In this document: in pieces, positions 43,301-51,279 of the stretch
How positions within the stretch are numbered: position 1 is the stretch's first letter
Layout of the letters: every line of letters begins with the position of its first letter
Source: Desulfobacteraceae bacterium
GTDB lineage: Bacteria; Desulfobacterota; Desulfobacteria; Desulfobacterales; Desulfobacteraceae
Direction of reading: 5' to 3'
Assembly (NCBI GenBank): GCA_016744295.1
Contig: JADGEQ010000008.1
Span: forward strand, 62,001-126,000
Length of the DNA stretch: 64,000 nucleotides
The notes under the pieces: model-generated
Seen by the model: only the letters and a program-made list of their open reading frames with translations
Told to the model about the DNA's origin: nothing
Database searches by the model: none
Translations under genes and position numbers: made by a program

Positions 43301-43715
43301 ACTGACTCGGGATCAACGAATCCTGAAAGGCAACTCTCTTAAGACCGGCGGTTACAATAATTCTTGCTTTTTCCGTGGCCTCATCTTCATTTTCCGTTAC
43401 CCATGATCCGTGCTCTCTTACGCAAACCATATGAAATGCATGGTAGGGATTCAGCCCTCCCCTTGCACAGGCGGCCCTGAATGTTTTTTCATGCATCCTT
43501 GGGGAACAGGAGGCAACAACAACCCGGGTCAGATCATGTTTTCTGATATCACGTTCAATGAGTTCCTGGCCGGGATCAGAACACATAAACAGATAATCCC
43601 GGGATACAACCACCCCGGGAAAAGTAGATGCGTAGGCTGCAATCTCCTCCACCCGGACCCGGTAGGCGATATTAATACCGCAGTGACAGATATAAAATCC
43701 GATTCGTTCAGACAT
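40308..43715 (-). CDS. hdrA: HdrA with inserted GltD/NfnB-like NAD(P)H oxidoreductase module
   Basis: The start at 43715 follows AGGAGG; an upstream in-frame start inside the previous gene is less likely. The 1135-residue protein opens as HdrA (IGFYICHCGINIAY; FAD motif VVGGGIAGMQAAID near 148; CTGCGDCSKVCP near 250). It then carries a GltD-type module of about 400 residues (CPAGTNVQGYVQMV, VIGAGPVGLTVAYYLRRKGF, VVVIGGGNVAMDAARVAIRS). After CINCGGCCECKLC the HdrA part resumes and ends with two ferredoxin motifs (CVGCQVCIGLCP, CKGCGSCAGQCP). The insert should bind a second FAD and NAD(P)H, so NAD(P)H is a likely partner. It overlaps the membrane fusion gene by eight bases. Confidence 0.92.
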   Translation of the reverse strand: MSERIGFYICHCGINIAYRVRVEEIAAYASTFPGVVVSRDYLFMCSDPGQELIERDIRKHDLTRVVVASCSPRMHEKTFRAACARGGLNPYHAFHMVCVREHGSWVTENEDEATEKARIIVTAGLKRVAFQDSLIPSQFSVNSNSLVVGGGIAGMQAAIDIASSGFRAYLVEKEPTVGGHMLQYDKAFPTLDCTACIGTPKMVAVGQDKNVELRSYCEVEDVSGFVGNFKVTLNNKARYIKSNCTGCGDCSKVCPVEFPNEWDVNTQMRKAIYLSFPQAVPVRYVIDKKSIAPCKISCPAGTNVQGYVQMVKVGNYQQALNIIMERLPLPGVLGRVCPHPCESDCRRGLVDSSVSIRDLKRFAADNANLADVPRPEVEEIDKKIAVIGAGPVGLTVAYYLRRKGFKVSIFESMEKPGGMLRTGIPDYRLPPAILDQEIDHILSTGIELKTNMGLGRDFTLASLKDDGFDAIFIGIGAHVPVRMNIENEESDGVVDAVPFLRRENLERAGSAKKRVVVIGGGNVAMDAARVAIRSGAETVSVVYRRSEQEMPADHEEIEGAKEEGIEFINLVGPKRVVTENGRVIGIECIKNELGPADASGRRRPVPVEESEYIIDCDMIIPAIGQRVEADPILKDTPFELTAWGTFTVDPDTMQTSEPGIFAAGDAVTGPATVVEAIAGGHRVVTAIERYLNQEMDLFDDERKASQMAPGMGPEKAQTEDDFVPIPEDATLMARAKSAFIDPSERKFSFDEVDLGLSEESAQGDAEKCINCGGCCECKLCVDECKAGAIDHDIKDEKEVIDVGSIIISTGFDPLDPTPMLQYGYGKYANVFTNLEFERLSNATGPTLGKLLKRDLKDPMRFTEPPKSVAILHCIGSRDINYHEYCSRTCCMYALKYAHLLKDKCGHDTLVYNFYIDMRCFGKGYEEFYKKVQEEGVRMIRGKVGSITEDANGMLTVLAEDTLSGRMVEIEVDMAILCTAMEPRSNAGDVMRKFGIGIGADGFFQEEHPKLAPVSTPSSGVFLAGACQGPKDIPDTVAQAKGAAAECLALSAKGIVEVPPMISFIDPDVCVGCQVCIGLCPYSAIEFNPFNNISEVNSAVCKGCGSCAGQCPSGAAKVRHFTDQQVFAEIDGLLLN

Positions 43716-46092
43716 GACAGTCCTCCTGCTCAAGGCTTAAAATATTGGTATCAGTCTTTTCAGTATGATTTGAACTTATTTGTTCTGATAAGGGATGTTC
43801 TGATAATTCAATGGATGCTAACAACAATTCACTAATGTCCTGAACTTTAATTTTATTTTCGACCCTAAGCTCGACGATGGCTTCATTGAGCATCCGGATG
43901 CAATAGGGACAGGCGGTTGCAATCACATCGGCACCGGTTTTCAGTGCCTGATTGATGCGCAATACCCCGAACCGCTGCTCCTTTGGATATAGTTTCCAGG
44001 GTCCGCCGCCGCCACCGCCGCAGCACAGACTTCTTTCCCTGGCATTATCCATTTCCACAAGTTTTAGTCCCGGAATACGTTTCAGCACCCGTCTGGGGGC
44101 ATCGTAAATCCCGTTGTGCCTTCCCAGGTAACAGGGGTCGTGAAAGGTAACGATCTTATCAACCTTCTGGGTCGGTGTGAGATCCCCCTTTGCGATGAGC
44201 CTGTCTAAAATTTCAACCGCATGCTCACTGGCTAGAGGTTTTTCCAATTTGTCATATAGTTTTTTAAAGGTATTCATACAGTGGGGAGAGGATGTTAATA
44301 TCTTTTTTACCCCTTCATTCATAAAGGTATCTGTATTTTTTCTTTCAAGGGTTAAAAAAGTTTGTTCAGCGCCTATGGAAGCTGCCTGATCTCCGCAGCA
44401 GCGTTCTTTATCCCCCAGTGAGCCAAAGGAAACCCGGGCCAGGGTGAGCAACTTTACCAGGGCGAGCCCTGCCCTTTCACATCCCTTAGAGGTACTGGTA
44501 TTACTAGTATCACTGGTACCACTGGTACCACTACCACTATTATCATAGGCAGTGGTACAGCAGGTAAACAGGCAATACTCCTTATCAGAACTGAAAAGAG
44601 GCAACGCCATATCCTTTGCCCAATCAAGACGATCTCTGGGATTTCCATTCCAGGGGTTGCCCTTCTTTTCAAGGCTTTTAACCGGTGCTGAAAAAATAGG
44701 GGGAAGTTTTTTGCCAGCAACATTCTGGGCCCGAACCGATTTTACAAGATCAATTATTTCGATACCCCTGGGGCAATTGGCCACGCAGGAACCGCAGGTG
44801 GCACAATCCCATACAGCCGTATCCACGGTTGCCTGGGTACAGGTTTCAAGGCTGATATTCCGAAGGATCTGCCGGGGGCTGAAATAGGAGATCTGACTCC
44901 AGGGACAAACACCTGAACAGGTGCCGCACTGCATGCAGCCCATAAAATTATCCCCCACATCCTTTGTCACTGTTTCAAAGTTAACCTGGGATTCTTTGAC
45001 AACTTTTTCTTTTAAGGTGGTCAGGAAAATGGCAAGGGGCCGGTAGAAAAGGTGGGATAACTTTCCAAAGGGAAGCATTATACTGAGCATTCCGACAACA
45101 ATTCCCACATGAATTGAATAGATAACGTAGGTCGCAATCGGCCATTGGGCAAGACGGAAAATATGAACTAAAATTCCGGTAAACGCCGTTACAAACAATA
45201 AAACCAGAAAAAACACATCTGTAAAGTCAGAGTAACGGTGAAGCTTTTCCTCTTTTACATACCAACGGCTGTACAACATATTTCCCGACACCAGCATGAT
45301 GGCAATGGTGGCATAGTAACCAAAAATTCGAGTGGGATGCCAGAACGGGTGGACAATATCGGTCTGGAAAACATCCAGAAAACCAATAATGAGAACTTCC
45401 ATTGTAATATAACCGGAAAACAAAAAGAAATGCCGCATCCAGCGGCTGGAGGGTCCGGTCCCGCATTTTCGCCACCGCTTCTGGGTTAGATAGTGAAGCA
45501 AAAAAACCGGTGCCTGGGTCAAATAGGTTAAAATGGGAATTTTCGTGCCTTTCATTATCCCCCTGTACATCAAGAACCCGTTTGAGAGGAGCAAGGCGCC
45601 GAGTATCCCAAACATGATCTGATCACCGATATGCACCCAATGGGGAGGGGCAAATGAATTCAAGGCAACCCGGTCGGTGATAACAGGCCCGTGTCCAAAC
45701 AAAAACAACAAAATAATACCCAGGGTTACCCCCAAAAAAGCACCGACCTGCCATTTGGGCGATGTGTAAAACAAACTGGCAAGTCCGGTCCAGTCAAACT
45801 GAGTGGTCAGCCAGCGCCGGGTGGCCATCATTGTTTCGGCAGGCTCTGCCCCCCTGGGACAATCTGTGTTGCAATCTCCGCAATAATAGCAAAGCCATGG
45901 TTCGGGTGATTCAATCAGTTTATCTTTCAGTCCCAGCTGGAGATAACGGTAAATTTTCCGTGGGAATGTGTTGGTGCCTGTTGATAACGGGCAGGCCGCT
46001 GCACAGTTTCCACACTGCATGCACAACTCCATATCCTTTGCACCCAGTTTTTCTATTTCTTTGAATAAATTTTGATCAATCCTGTTATTCAC
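43708..46092 (-). CDS. Membrane HdrC - cytochrome b (HdrE/NarI-like) - HdrD fusion
   Basis: I choose a GTG start at 46092, nine bases after GGGAGA. The roughly 794-residue protein has, in order: a ferredoxin pair (CMQCGNCAAACPL and CYYCGDCNTDCPRG), about six membrane spans of a NarI/HdrE-like b-type cytochrome with several histidines, a second ferredoxin pair (CMQCGTCSGVCPW, CATCGSCVANCPRG) and two HdrD-type CCG domains (ERCCGDQAASIG; SLCCGGGGGGPW with TACPYCIRML). It would link the menaquinone pool to a disulfide-type reaction or to the soluble Hdr complex. A Ser/Thr/Gly-rich insert near residues 515-535 sits within the first CCG domain. It heads the seven-gene Hdr operon. Confidence 0.9.
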   Translation of the reverse strand: MNNRIDQNLFKEIEKLGAKDMELCMQCGNCAAACPLSTGTNTFPRKIYRYLQLGLKDKLIESPEPWLCYYCGDCNTDCPRGAEPAETMMATRRWLTTQFDWTGLASLFYTSPKWQVGAFLGVTLGIILLFLFGHGPVITDRVALNSFAPPHWVHIGDQIMFGILGALLLSNGFLMYRGIMKGTKIPILTYLTQAPVFLLHYLTQKRWRKCGTGPSSRWMRHFFLFSGYITMEVLIIGFLDVFQTDIVHPFWHPTRIFGYYATIAIMLVSGNMLYSRWYVKEEKLHRYSDFTDVFFLVLLFVTAFTGILVHIFRLAQWPIATYVIYSIHVGIVVGMLSIMLPFGKLSHLFYRPLAIFLTTLKEKVVKESQVNFETVTKDVGDNFMGCMQCGTCSGVCPWSQISYFSPRQILRNISLETCTQATVDTAVWDCATCGSCVANCPRGIEIIDLVKSVRAQNVAGKKLPPIFSAPVKSLEKKGNPWNGNPRDRLDWAKDMALPLFSSDKEYCLFTCCTTAYDNSGSGTSGTSDTSNTSTSKGCERAGLALVKLLTLARVSFGSLGDKERCCGDQAASIGAEQTFLTLERKNTDTFMNEGVKKILTSSPHCMNTFKKLYDKLEKPLASEHAVEILDRLIAKGDLTPTQKVDKIVTFHDPCYLGRHNGIYDAPRRVLKRIPGLKLVEMDNARERSLCCGGGGGGPWKLYPKEQRFGVLRINQALKTGADVIATACPYCIRMLNEAIVELRVENKIKVQDISELLLASIELSEHPLSEQISSNHTEKTDTNILSLEQEDCHV
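44491..44544. repeat. Degenerate 9-bp repeat inside the HdrD part of the fusion gene
   Basis: Units of the type ACTGGTACC/ACTAGTATC repeat about six times and encode the minus-strand stretch SGSGTSGTSDTSNTSTS, an in-frame low-complexity insert between conserved FTCCTTAYD and CERAGLALVKLL. Confidence 0.8.
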
Positions 46093-46177
46093 CAAAGCAA
46101 TTCTCCCAATAATGCGAAAATACAAGCAATTCTGATATTTTTTTAAATATTTTTATTCATCTGGTTTATTCTTCTGG

Positions 46178-46576
46178 TTATTCAACCGGTGGTTCTTTTG
46201 TAAACTTGATTATCTCCAATTTATGAATAATTGTTTCCAAAGAGTCTACAGTAAGCGGTTTCTCAACAAATTGATCAATTCCAGCCCTGGCAATCCCAAG
46301 GGCCATCTCATCATTTGTCATGGTGGCCATTAAAATCCTTGCGGCATTTGGATGAATTTGTGCGGCCTTGCTTAAAAACTCAATCCCATCCATATCCGGC
46401 AGAAAATAATCAGCAATAACCACATCAATCTCCTGATATTTAAGGGAATTCAAACCTTCGGAACCGGATTTAAAAATCAATAAATCTGTCCGGGTACCCT
46501 CAAAAAACACATTCAGGGAATCACGCACATGCTTATCATTGTCAATGAGCATGATGTGAAGGGATTTATGCTTCAT
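46178..46576 (-). CDS. Single-domain response regulator upstream of the Hdr operon
   Basis: This 132-residue receiver has IMLIDNDKHVRDSL, phosphoacceptor Asp in VVIADYFLPDMDG, ILMATMTND and QFVEKPLTVDSL. No output domain is present. It is 85 bases upstream of the membrane Hdr fusion gene on the same strand, and a sigma-54 promoter precedes it, so it may be co-transcribed with the Hdr operon. Confidence 0.9.
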   Translation of the reverse strand: MKHKSLHIMLIDNDKHVRDSLNVFFEGTRTDLLIFKSGSEGLNSLKYQEIDVVIADYFLPDMDGIEFLSKAAQIHPNAARILMATMTNDEMALGIARAGIDQFVEKPLTVDSLETIIHKLEIIKFTKEPPVE

Positions 46577-46626
46577 ACGTTTCCAATTAACTTAAAAATT
46601 TGGGTTCATCTGTCGAAATGAATAAG

Positions 46627-46642
46627 AGCAGAAACCATGCCA
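46627..46642 (-). promoter_or_regulatory. Sigma-54 promoter for the receiver gene and possibly the Hdr operon
   Basis: The minus strand reads TGGCATGGTTTCTGCT with GG-N10-GC spacing, 51 bases upstream of the start at 46576. It is identical over 16 bases to the promoter at 1863-1878. Confidence 0.75.
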
Positions 46643-46806
46643 GACGAAGCCAACAACATGATATTCTGTAAATATAGATAGTTATCTTACTGAGCTATTT
46701 TCCAGTTCATTATTTTTTTTATTTTTTTCTGGAAAATTCAAAAACACTTTAGAACGATTTCAATAATTAGCAAAATTGATACTTCCCGATTGTTCGGCCC
46801 GGGAAC

Positions 46807-47196
46807 TTATTTTTTCTTTTTTTCCGAATAATCTGACAGCGCAAGGTAAAAAGCCCCCACGGCAAGCTCTGCACAGTGAAAATGATCCTGGGGAAGGGTT
46901 TGCAAGAAAGAAGATAGATGCTCGGGTAAAATATTCCAGGCTTTTTCCAGGGAAATACCCCGGGCCAGACGAACCACCGTATTGGAACAGGCAACGGTAT
47001 TCATACACCCCTGAACCTCAAAAGAGATCTGGTTTAAAATTCCTTTGTCCACCATGATAAAAAACTCAATTGTGTCCCCGCATTCCCCTGTTCTTTTGCC
47101 ATATCCATCTGGATTTTGAACAACTTCTCTGTTGCTTGTTTCAAATGCCATTTCAAGATATTGCAAAGAATGGGTGTTCCAAAAATCCACATTCAT
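46807..47196 (-). CDS. NifU-like (NifU N-terminal/IscU-type) Fe-S scaffold domain protein
   Basis: The start at 47196 follows AAGGAG at eight bases. The 129-residue protein has the NifU_N pattern with its three ligand cysteines: GECGDTIEFFI, VQGCMNTVACS and FHCAELAVGAFYLAL. It lacks the NifU central ferredoxin and C-terminal domains. It may help build Fe-S clusters for the Cys-rich Hdr proteins next door, though stand-alone NifU_N proteins in deltaproteobacteria are not well studied. It has its own sigma-54 promoter. Confidence 0.88.
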   Translation of the reverse strand: MNVDFWNTHSLQYLEMAFETSNREVVQNPDGYGKRTGECGDTIEFFIMVDKGILNQISFEVQGCMNTVACSNTVVRLARGISLEKAWNILPEHLSSFLQTLPQDHFHCAELAVGAFYLALSDYSEKKKK

Positions 47197-47227
47197 TTTC
47201 CATTCTCCTTGTTCCCAATGACACATT

Positions 47228-47243
47228 AGCAAAGAGCATGCCA
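47228..47243 (-). promoter_or_regulatory. Sigma-54 promoter for the NifU-like gene
   Basis: The minus strand reads TGGCATGCTCTTTGCT: a near-perfect TGGCAYG -24 element and TTGCT -12 element with the exact GG-N10-GC spacing, 32 bases upstream of the start at 47196. Confidence 0.85.
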
Positions 47244-47628
47244 ACTTTCTAAAAAACCGATCAATAGCAAAAAAGCCTTGAAATTAAATAAGTTGAAGCC
47301 AAACAGAAAAAATGTTTTTTAACCTTTTTTTCAAAAAGATCAAACACGCGACTGGTCACGGTAGCAAAGATGCAACGCCAGTCCTTATACTTTTTAGAGA
47401 ATGATCATCCCAGTTTTCCAAAATGATAGATTAAACCGATAGACCGCGCCATTAGGCGACGCAACAAAATATATTTTATCCTGTAATTGCTGAAGCTGTT
47501 ATTTCTCGCTTTGCCATGATATTCTGGACTTTCATTGGGTTTTTCCTTGGATTTTCCACTGGATCTCCAAACAGTGAAAAGGAATTGTTCATTATAAGTT
47601 ATGCCGGACCTTGGGTGAAAAAGAGAAT
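47244..47628. other. Intergenic region between NifU-like gene and hybrid kinase
   Basis: It contains a possible hairpin (GACTGG 47350-47355 with CCAGTC 47378-47383) and the start region of the plus-strand kinase. I could not assign a promoter or an RNA family, and saw no supported gene. Confidence 0.4.
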
Positions 47629-50001
47629 ATGAAAGAAAGGAACCTATATAAAATGCTCAAAAAAACCAGTCGGCTGAATACATTTCTTTTGCTGACCTTG
47701 ATTCTAACCGCAATTTCAGGGTTGCTGTTTGTCAGACAGACTTGGACAAATTCGATCATTGAAATATCAGAAAAGGCAATCAAAAGGGCCAGGACAATAG
47801 CGACAGGATTAGACGGAGAAATGATCAAGCTGTTGAGAGGTGTACCAGAGGATATAGAAACGGCAAGCTATGCGAGTATTAAATCCAGAATGGTCAATCT
47901 TTTGGGGGTTAATGACGAGGTAAGATTTATTTATTTATACACAAAAAAAGAAAATAAAATATTTTTCATGGTTGATTCTGAACCGGCTGGTTCTGAAGAT
48001 TACTCACCCCCCGGACAGGAATATACCGAAGCCAATGATGACGATTATAAGTCTTTTGAAGATGAGACCCCCCTGATAACCAAACCGATGACCGACCGAT
48101 GGGGAACCTGGGTCAGTGTGCTTGTGCCGATTAAAAACAATAAAACAGGCCAAATAATTGCTGTTCTGGGTGTGGATTACCCTGCAAGCAAATGGAATAA
48201 TGAGGCTTTTTATCATACATTCCAAACAGGTATTATTCTCTTTGTATTTTCTCTTCTGTTGATTGCGATGTATATTATATTGGCAAACAATCTGGGGTTA
48301 AAGGCAAGTGTTAAAAAGCGAAAACAAGCGGAAAAAGAGCTCCTTAAAACCAACCGACAGCTCGAAAATGCCACAGCCAGGGCCAACAGGATGGCTGTAC
48401 AGGCGAAGATGGCCAATGAAGCCAAGAGCGAATTTTTAGCCAACATGAGCCATGAACTCCGGACACCCATGAACGGCGTTATCGGAATGGCCGAACTGAT
48501 GATGGATTCAGATCTTGATGATCAGCAGTTAATTTATTTAAAAACAATTTCCAATGAAGCAGATGCCTTGCTTAGAATCATTAACGATGTACTGGATTTT
48601 TCAAAGATTGAAGCCGGTAAGCTTGATCTGGAAATAATTCCCTTTAATTTATATCATACCATTGAAGATCTTGCATCCTCCCTTGCCATGAGGGCAAAAA
48701 AGAAAGGGCTTGAGTTGATCTCCTTTCTTGCGCCTGATGTTCCTGAGCTGATAATGGGAGATCCCGGCAGGTTGCGGCAGATCCTGATGAATCTTGGGGG
48801 AAATGCCCTAAAATTTACCCATGAAGGGGAAATTTATATTAAGGCAGAAAAATTATCCCTGGATCAGGACAAGATTCTGCTCAAATTTTCAGTCATTGAC
48901 ACCGGCATTGGCATTCCAAAAAACAAACAGGCTAAAATTTTTAAAAGCTTTTCCCAGGCAGACGGATCAACAACACGTAAATATGGAGGAACAGGACTTG
49001 GGACCACCATTTCAAAACAACTTGCAGAACTGATGGGAGGCAATATTGGAATAGAAAGCCAGCCTGATAAAGGAAGCACTTTCTGGTTTACAGCCTGGTT
49101 CCAATTGCACGAACAAAAGGTGGCGGATTCAAACCCCCTCCCCATTGATTTAAAGACTATCAAAAGGGAGAGGTTTGACAATCAAAGAAAAAGTCTATGG
49201 ATACTGCTTGTTGAAGATTATCCAACCAATCAGAAAATCGCAGAAAAACATATTACCCATTCGGGATTTAATGTGATCCTTGCCGAGAATGGCAGACAGG
49301 CTGTGGACATCTTCAAAAGACAAAAATTTGACCTGATCCTCATGGACATACAGATGCCTGAAATGGATGGTTATGAAGCCTGCAAAACCATACGGAAGAA
49401 TGAAAAACAATCTTCGGCTTCCCGTACTGATTTTAAAAGGGTTCCCATAATTGCGATGACGGCCCATGCATTATCCGGTATCATAGACAGATGTTTTAAA
49501 GCGGGCATGGATGATTATCTATCCAAACCCTTAAAAAGGGATGTTCTTATCTCCATGATAGACAAGTGGACCTCCGGGAAGGTCAACAAAAACATGTCAG
49601 GGCCAATCATCAAGCCTGAAGTTCCCTGCAAACAAGAGAATTCTGTTGATCCCATCGATATGAAAAAAGCATTGGAAGAATTTGAAGGTAACAAAGCTTT
49701 TTTAATGGACTTGACACTTGAATTTATTCAAACCATGGAACAACAGATTCCCCGGATACGCCAGGCCATTTCTGAAAAGAATGCCAACAGATTGAAACAA
49801 GAAGCCCATTCTATTAAAGGCGGGGCATCAAACCTTGTTGCCCATGACTTGTCAAAGGCTGCAGGAGTACTTGAAAATATGGGCGAATCAAACAACTTTG
49901 AACATTGTGCCCAGGCATTTGAAACCTTTGAAAAAGAATATCTTCGGCTTAAAGATTACACGCTCACTCTTTTTAAGGAAAAACAATGGCCAGGCAATTG
50001 A
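47629..50001 (+). CDS. Membrane hybrid histidine kinase (HisKA-HATPase-REC-Hpt)
   Basis: I take the ATG at 47629; an in-frame TTG 18 bases earlier is the alternative. Of about 790 residues, two membrane spans (about 15-35 and 200-220) enclose a Cache-like sensor ([25 protein letters not shown]). The kinase core has the HisKA box [14 protein letters not shown] box and [14 protein letters not shown] receiver follows ([12 protein letters not shown], Asp in [13 protein letters not shown]) and then an Hpt domain ([15 protein letters not shown]). The G2 box reads GLGT rather than GLGL. Such kinases run internal phosphorelays; a lone receiver such as those at 32719, 46178 or 58742 may be the end target, which is inference. 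Confidence 0.92.
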   Translation: MKERNLYKMLKKTSRLNTFLLLTLILTAISGLLFVRQTWTNSIIEISEKAIKRARTIATGLDGEMIKLLRGVPEDIETASYASIKSRMVNLLGVNDEVRFIYLYTKKENKIFFMVDSEPAGSEDYSPPGQEYTEANDDDYKSFEDETPLITKPMTDRWGTWVSVLVPIKNNKTGQIIAVLGVDYPASKWNNEAFYHTFQTGIILFVFSLLLIAMYIILANNLGLKASVKKRKQAEKELLKTNRQLENATARANRMAVQAKMANEAKSEFLANMSHELRTPMNGVIGMAELMMDSDLDDQQLIYLKTISNEADALLRIINDVLDFSKIEAGKLDLEIIPFNLYHTIEDLASSLAMRAKKKGLELISFLAPDVPELIMGDPGRLRQILMNLGGNALKFTHEGEIYIKAEKLSLDQDKILLKFSVIDTGIGIPKNKQAKIFKSFSQADGSTTRKYGGTGLGTTISKQLAELMGGNIGIESQPDKGSTFWFTAWFQLHEQKVADSNPLPIDLKTIKRERFDNQRKSLWILLVEDYPTNQKIAEKHITHSGFNVILAENGRQAVDIFKRQKFDLILMDIQMPEMDGYEACKTIRKNEKQSSASRTDFKRVPIIAMTAHALSGIIDRCFKAGMDDYLSKPLKRDVLISMIDKWTSGKVNKNMSGPIIKPEVPCKQENSVDPIDMKKALEEFEGNKAFLMDLTLEFIQTMEQQIPRIRQAISEKNANRLKQEAHSIKGGASNLVAHDLSKAAGVLENMGESNNFEHCAQAFETFEKEYLRLKDYTLTLFKEKQWPGN

Positions 50002-50076
50002 TTTTCCGAACTCACACGATTATGATGCACCCCTGTTTTAAAAACCTAAAAAATATGTATTCAGGGAGGGAAAGAT

Positions 50077-51279
50077 TTGGATCAATTTGATATAGCTCTG
50101 ATCGGAGGCGGTATTGTCGGTGTTTCCACGGCTCTGACCCTGAAAAACAGGTATCCGAAAGCCAGGGTGGTTTTAATAGAGAAAGAAACCCGGTTTGCCG
50201 CCCACCAGACCGGCCATAACTCCGGGGTGATTCATGCAGGGGTTTACTATGAGCCGGGCAGCCTCAAGGCGGATTTTTGCAAGAGAGGAGCTGCGGCCAC
50301 CATGGATTTTTGCAAAACTCATCACCTCCCCTTCAGACAATGCGGCAAACTGTTAGTGGCAACCACCCCCTTGGAAATGGAACGGATGGATGCCCTTGAA
50401 AAGCGATGCACCCTGAATAAGATTCAGACACAGAAAATTGATCGCCACCAATTGCACAAAATGGAACCCCATATTTTTGGCCTGGGCGCTTTGCAGGTAT
50501 CTGCAACCGGCATCACAAATTATGGCCGGATTACTGCCAAAATGGCGGATCTGTTCAAGGCTGCCGGCGGCATAATTCAAACCGGCCGGACTATAACCCG
50601 TATAGAGGAAAACCCGGACAAGGTAGTACTTTACACAGGCAGCAAAAAAATTATTACCCGATATCTCATCGGTTGCGGTGGACTCATGGCAGACAGACTG
50701 GCCCGGATGATGGGAATCAACATTGATTTTATGATCCTTCCCTTCAGGGGGGAATATTATCGGTTGCAAAACCAGCTGTCAAAAATTGTTTCCCATCTTG
50801 TCTATCCCATTCCCGACCCTGATCTGCCCTTTCTCGGCGTCCATTTAACCCCCATGATTGACGGCTGTGTCACCGTCGGCCCCAACGCGGTCATGGGATT
50901 TAAACGGGAAGGATATGGAACAATTAATGTGGATCTGGTTGATACGGTGCAAATGCTTGGGTTCCCCGGTTTCTGGAAACTAATTGGCCAAAACCTAAAA
51001 TCCGGGATTAAAGAATGGATAGATTCGGCCCATAAACCCGGATATTTAAAACGAATTCAAAAGTATTGTCCAAGCCTGGCACTGGGGGATCTGACCCCCT
51101 ATCCTGCAGGTATTAGGGCCCAGGCGGTAAAAAAAGACGGCAGCCTGGTTCACGATTTCTTGTTTGCCCAAACCCCAAGGTCCCTGCATGTGTGCAACGC
51201 GCCCTCCCCGGCTGCCACCTCCGCCATCCCCATTGGGGAATATCTGGCTGACAGGGCAAAAACAAAATTCAACCTTTGA
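50077..51279 (+). CDS. lhgO: L-2-hydroxyglutarate oxidase family FAD protein
   Basis: A TTG start at 50077 follows GGGAGG. The 400-residue protein begins FDIALIGGGIVGVSTALTL (FAD Rossmann) and has HQTGHNSGVIHAGVYYEPGSLKADFC and FRGEYYRL, the signature stretches of LhgO (YgaF) among DAO-family oxidases, ending SPAATSAIPIGEYLA. It oxidises L-2-hydroxyglutarate to 2-oxoglutarate and passes electrons to the quinone pool. In this window it sits alone between signalling genes; its stop abuts the convergent NtrC-type gene with no gap. Confidence 0.92.
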   Translation: MDQFDIALIGGGIVGVSTALTLKNRYPKARVVLIEKETRFAAHQTGHNSGVIHAGVYYEPGSLKADFCKRGAAATMDFCKTHHLPFRQCGKLLVATTPLEMERMDALEKRCTLNKIQTQKIDRHQLHKMEPHIFGLGALQVSATGITNYGRITAKMADLFKAAGGIIQTGRTITRIEENPDKVVLYTGSKKIITRYLIGCGGLMADRLARMMGINIDFMILPFRGEYYRLQNQLSKIVSHLVYPIPDPDLPFLGVHLTPMIDGCVTVGPNAVMGFKREGYGTINVDLVDTVQMLGFPGFWKLIGQNLKSGIKEWIDSAHKPGYLKRIQKYCPSLALGDLTPYPAGIRAQAVKKDGSLVHDFLFAQTPRSLHVCNAPSPAATSAIPIGEYLADRAKTKFNL

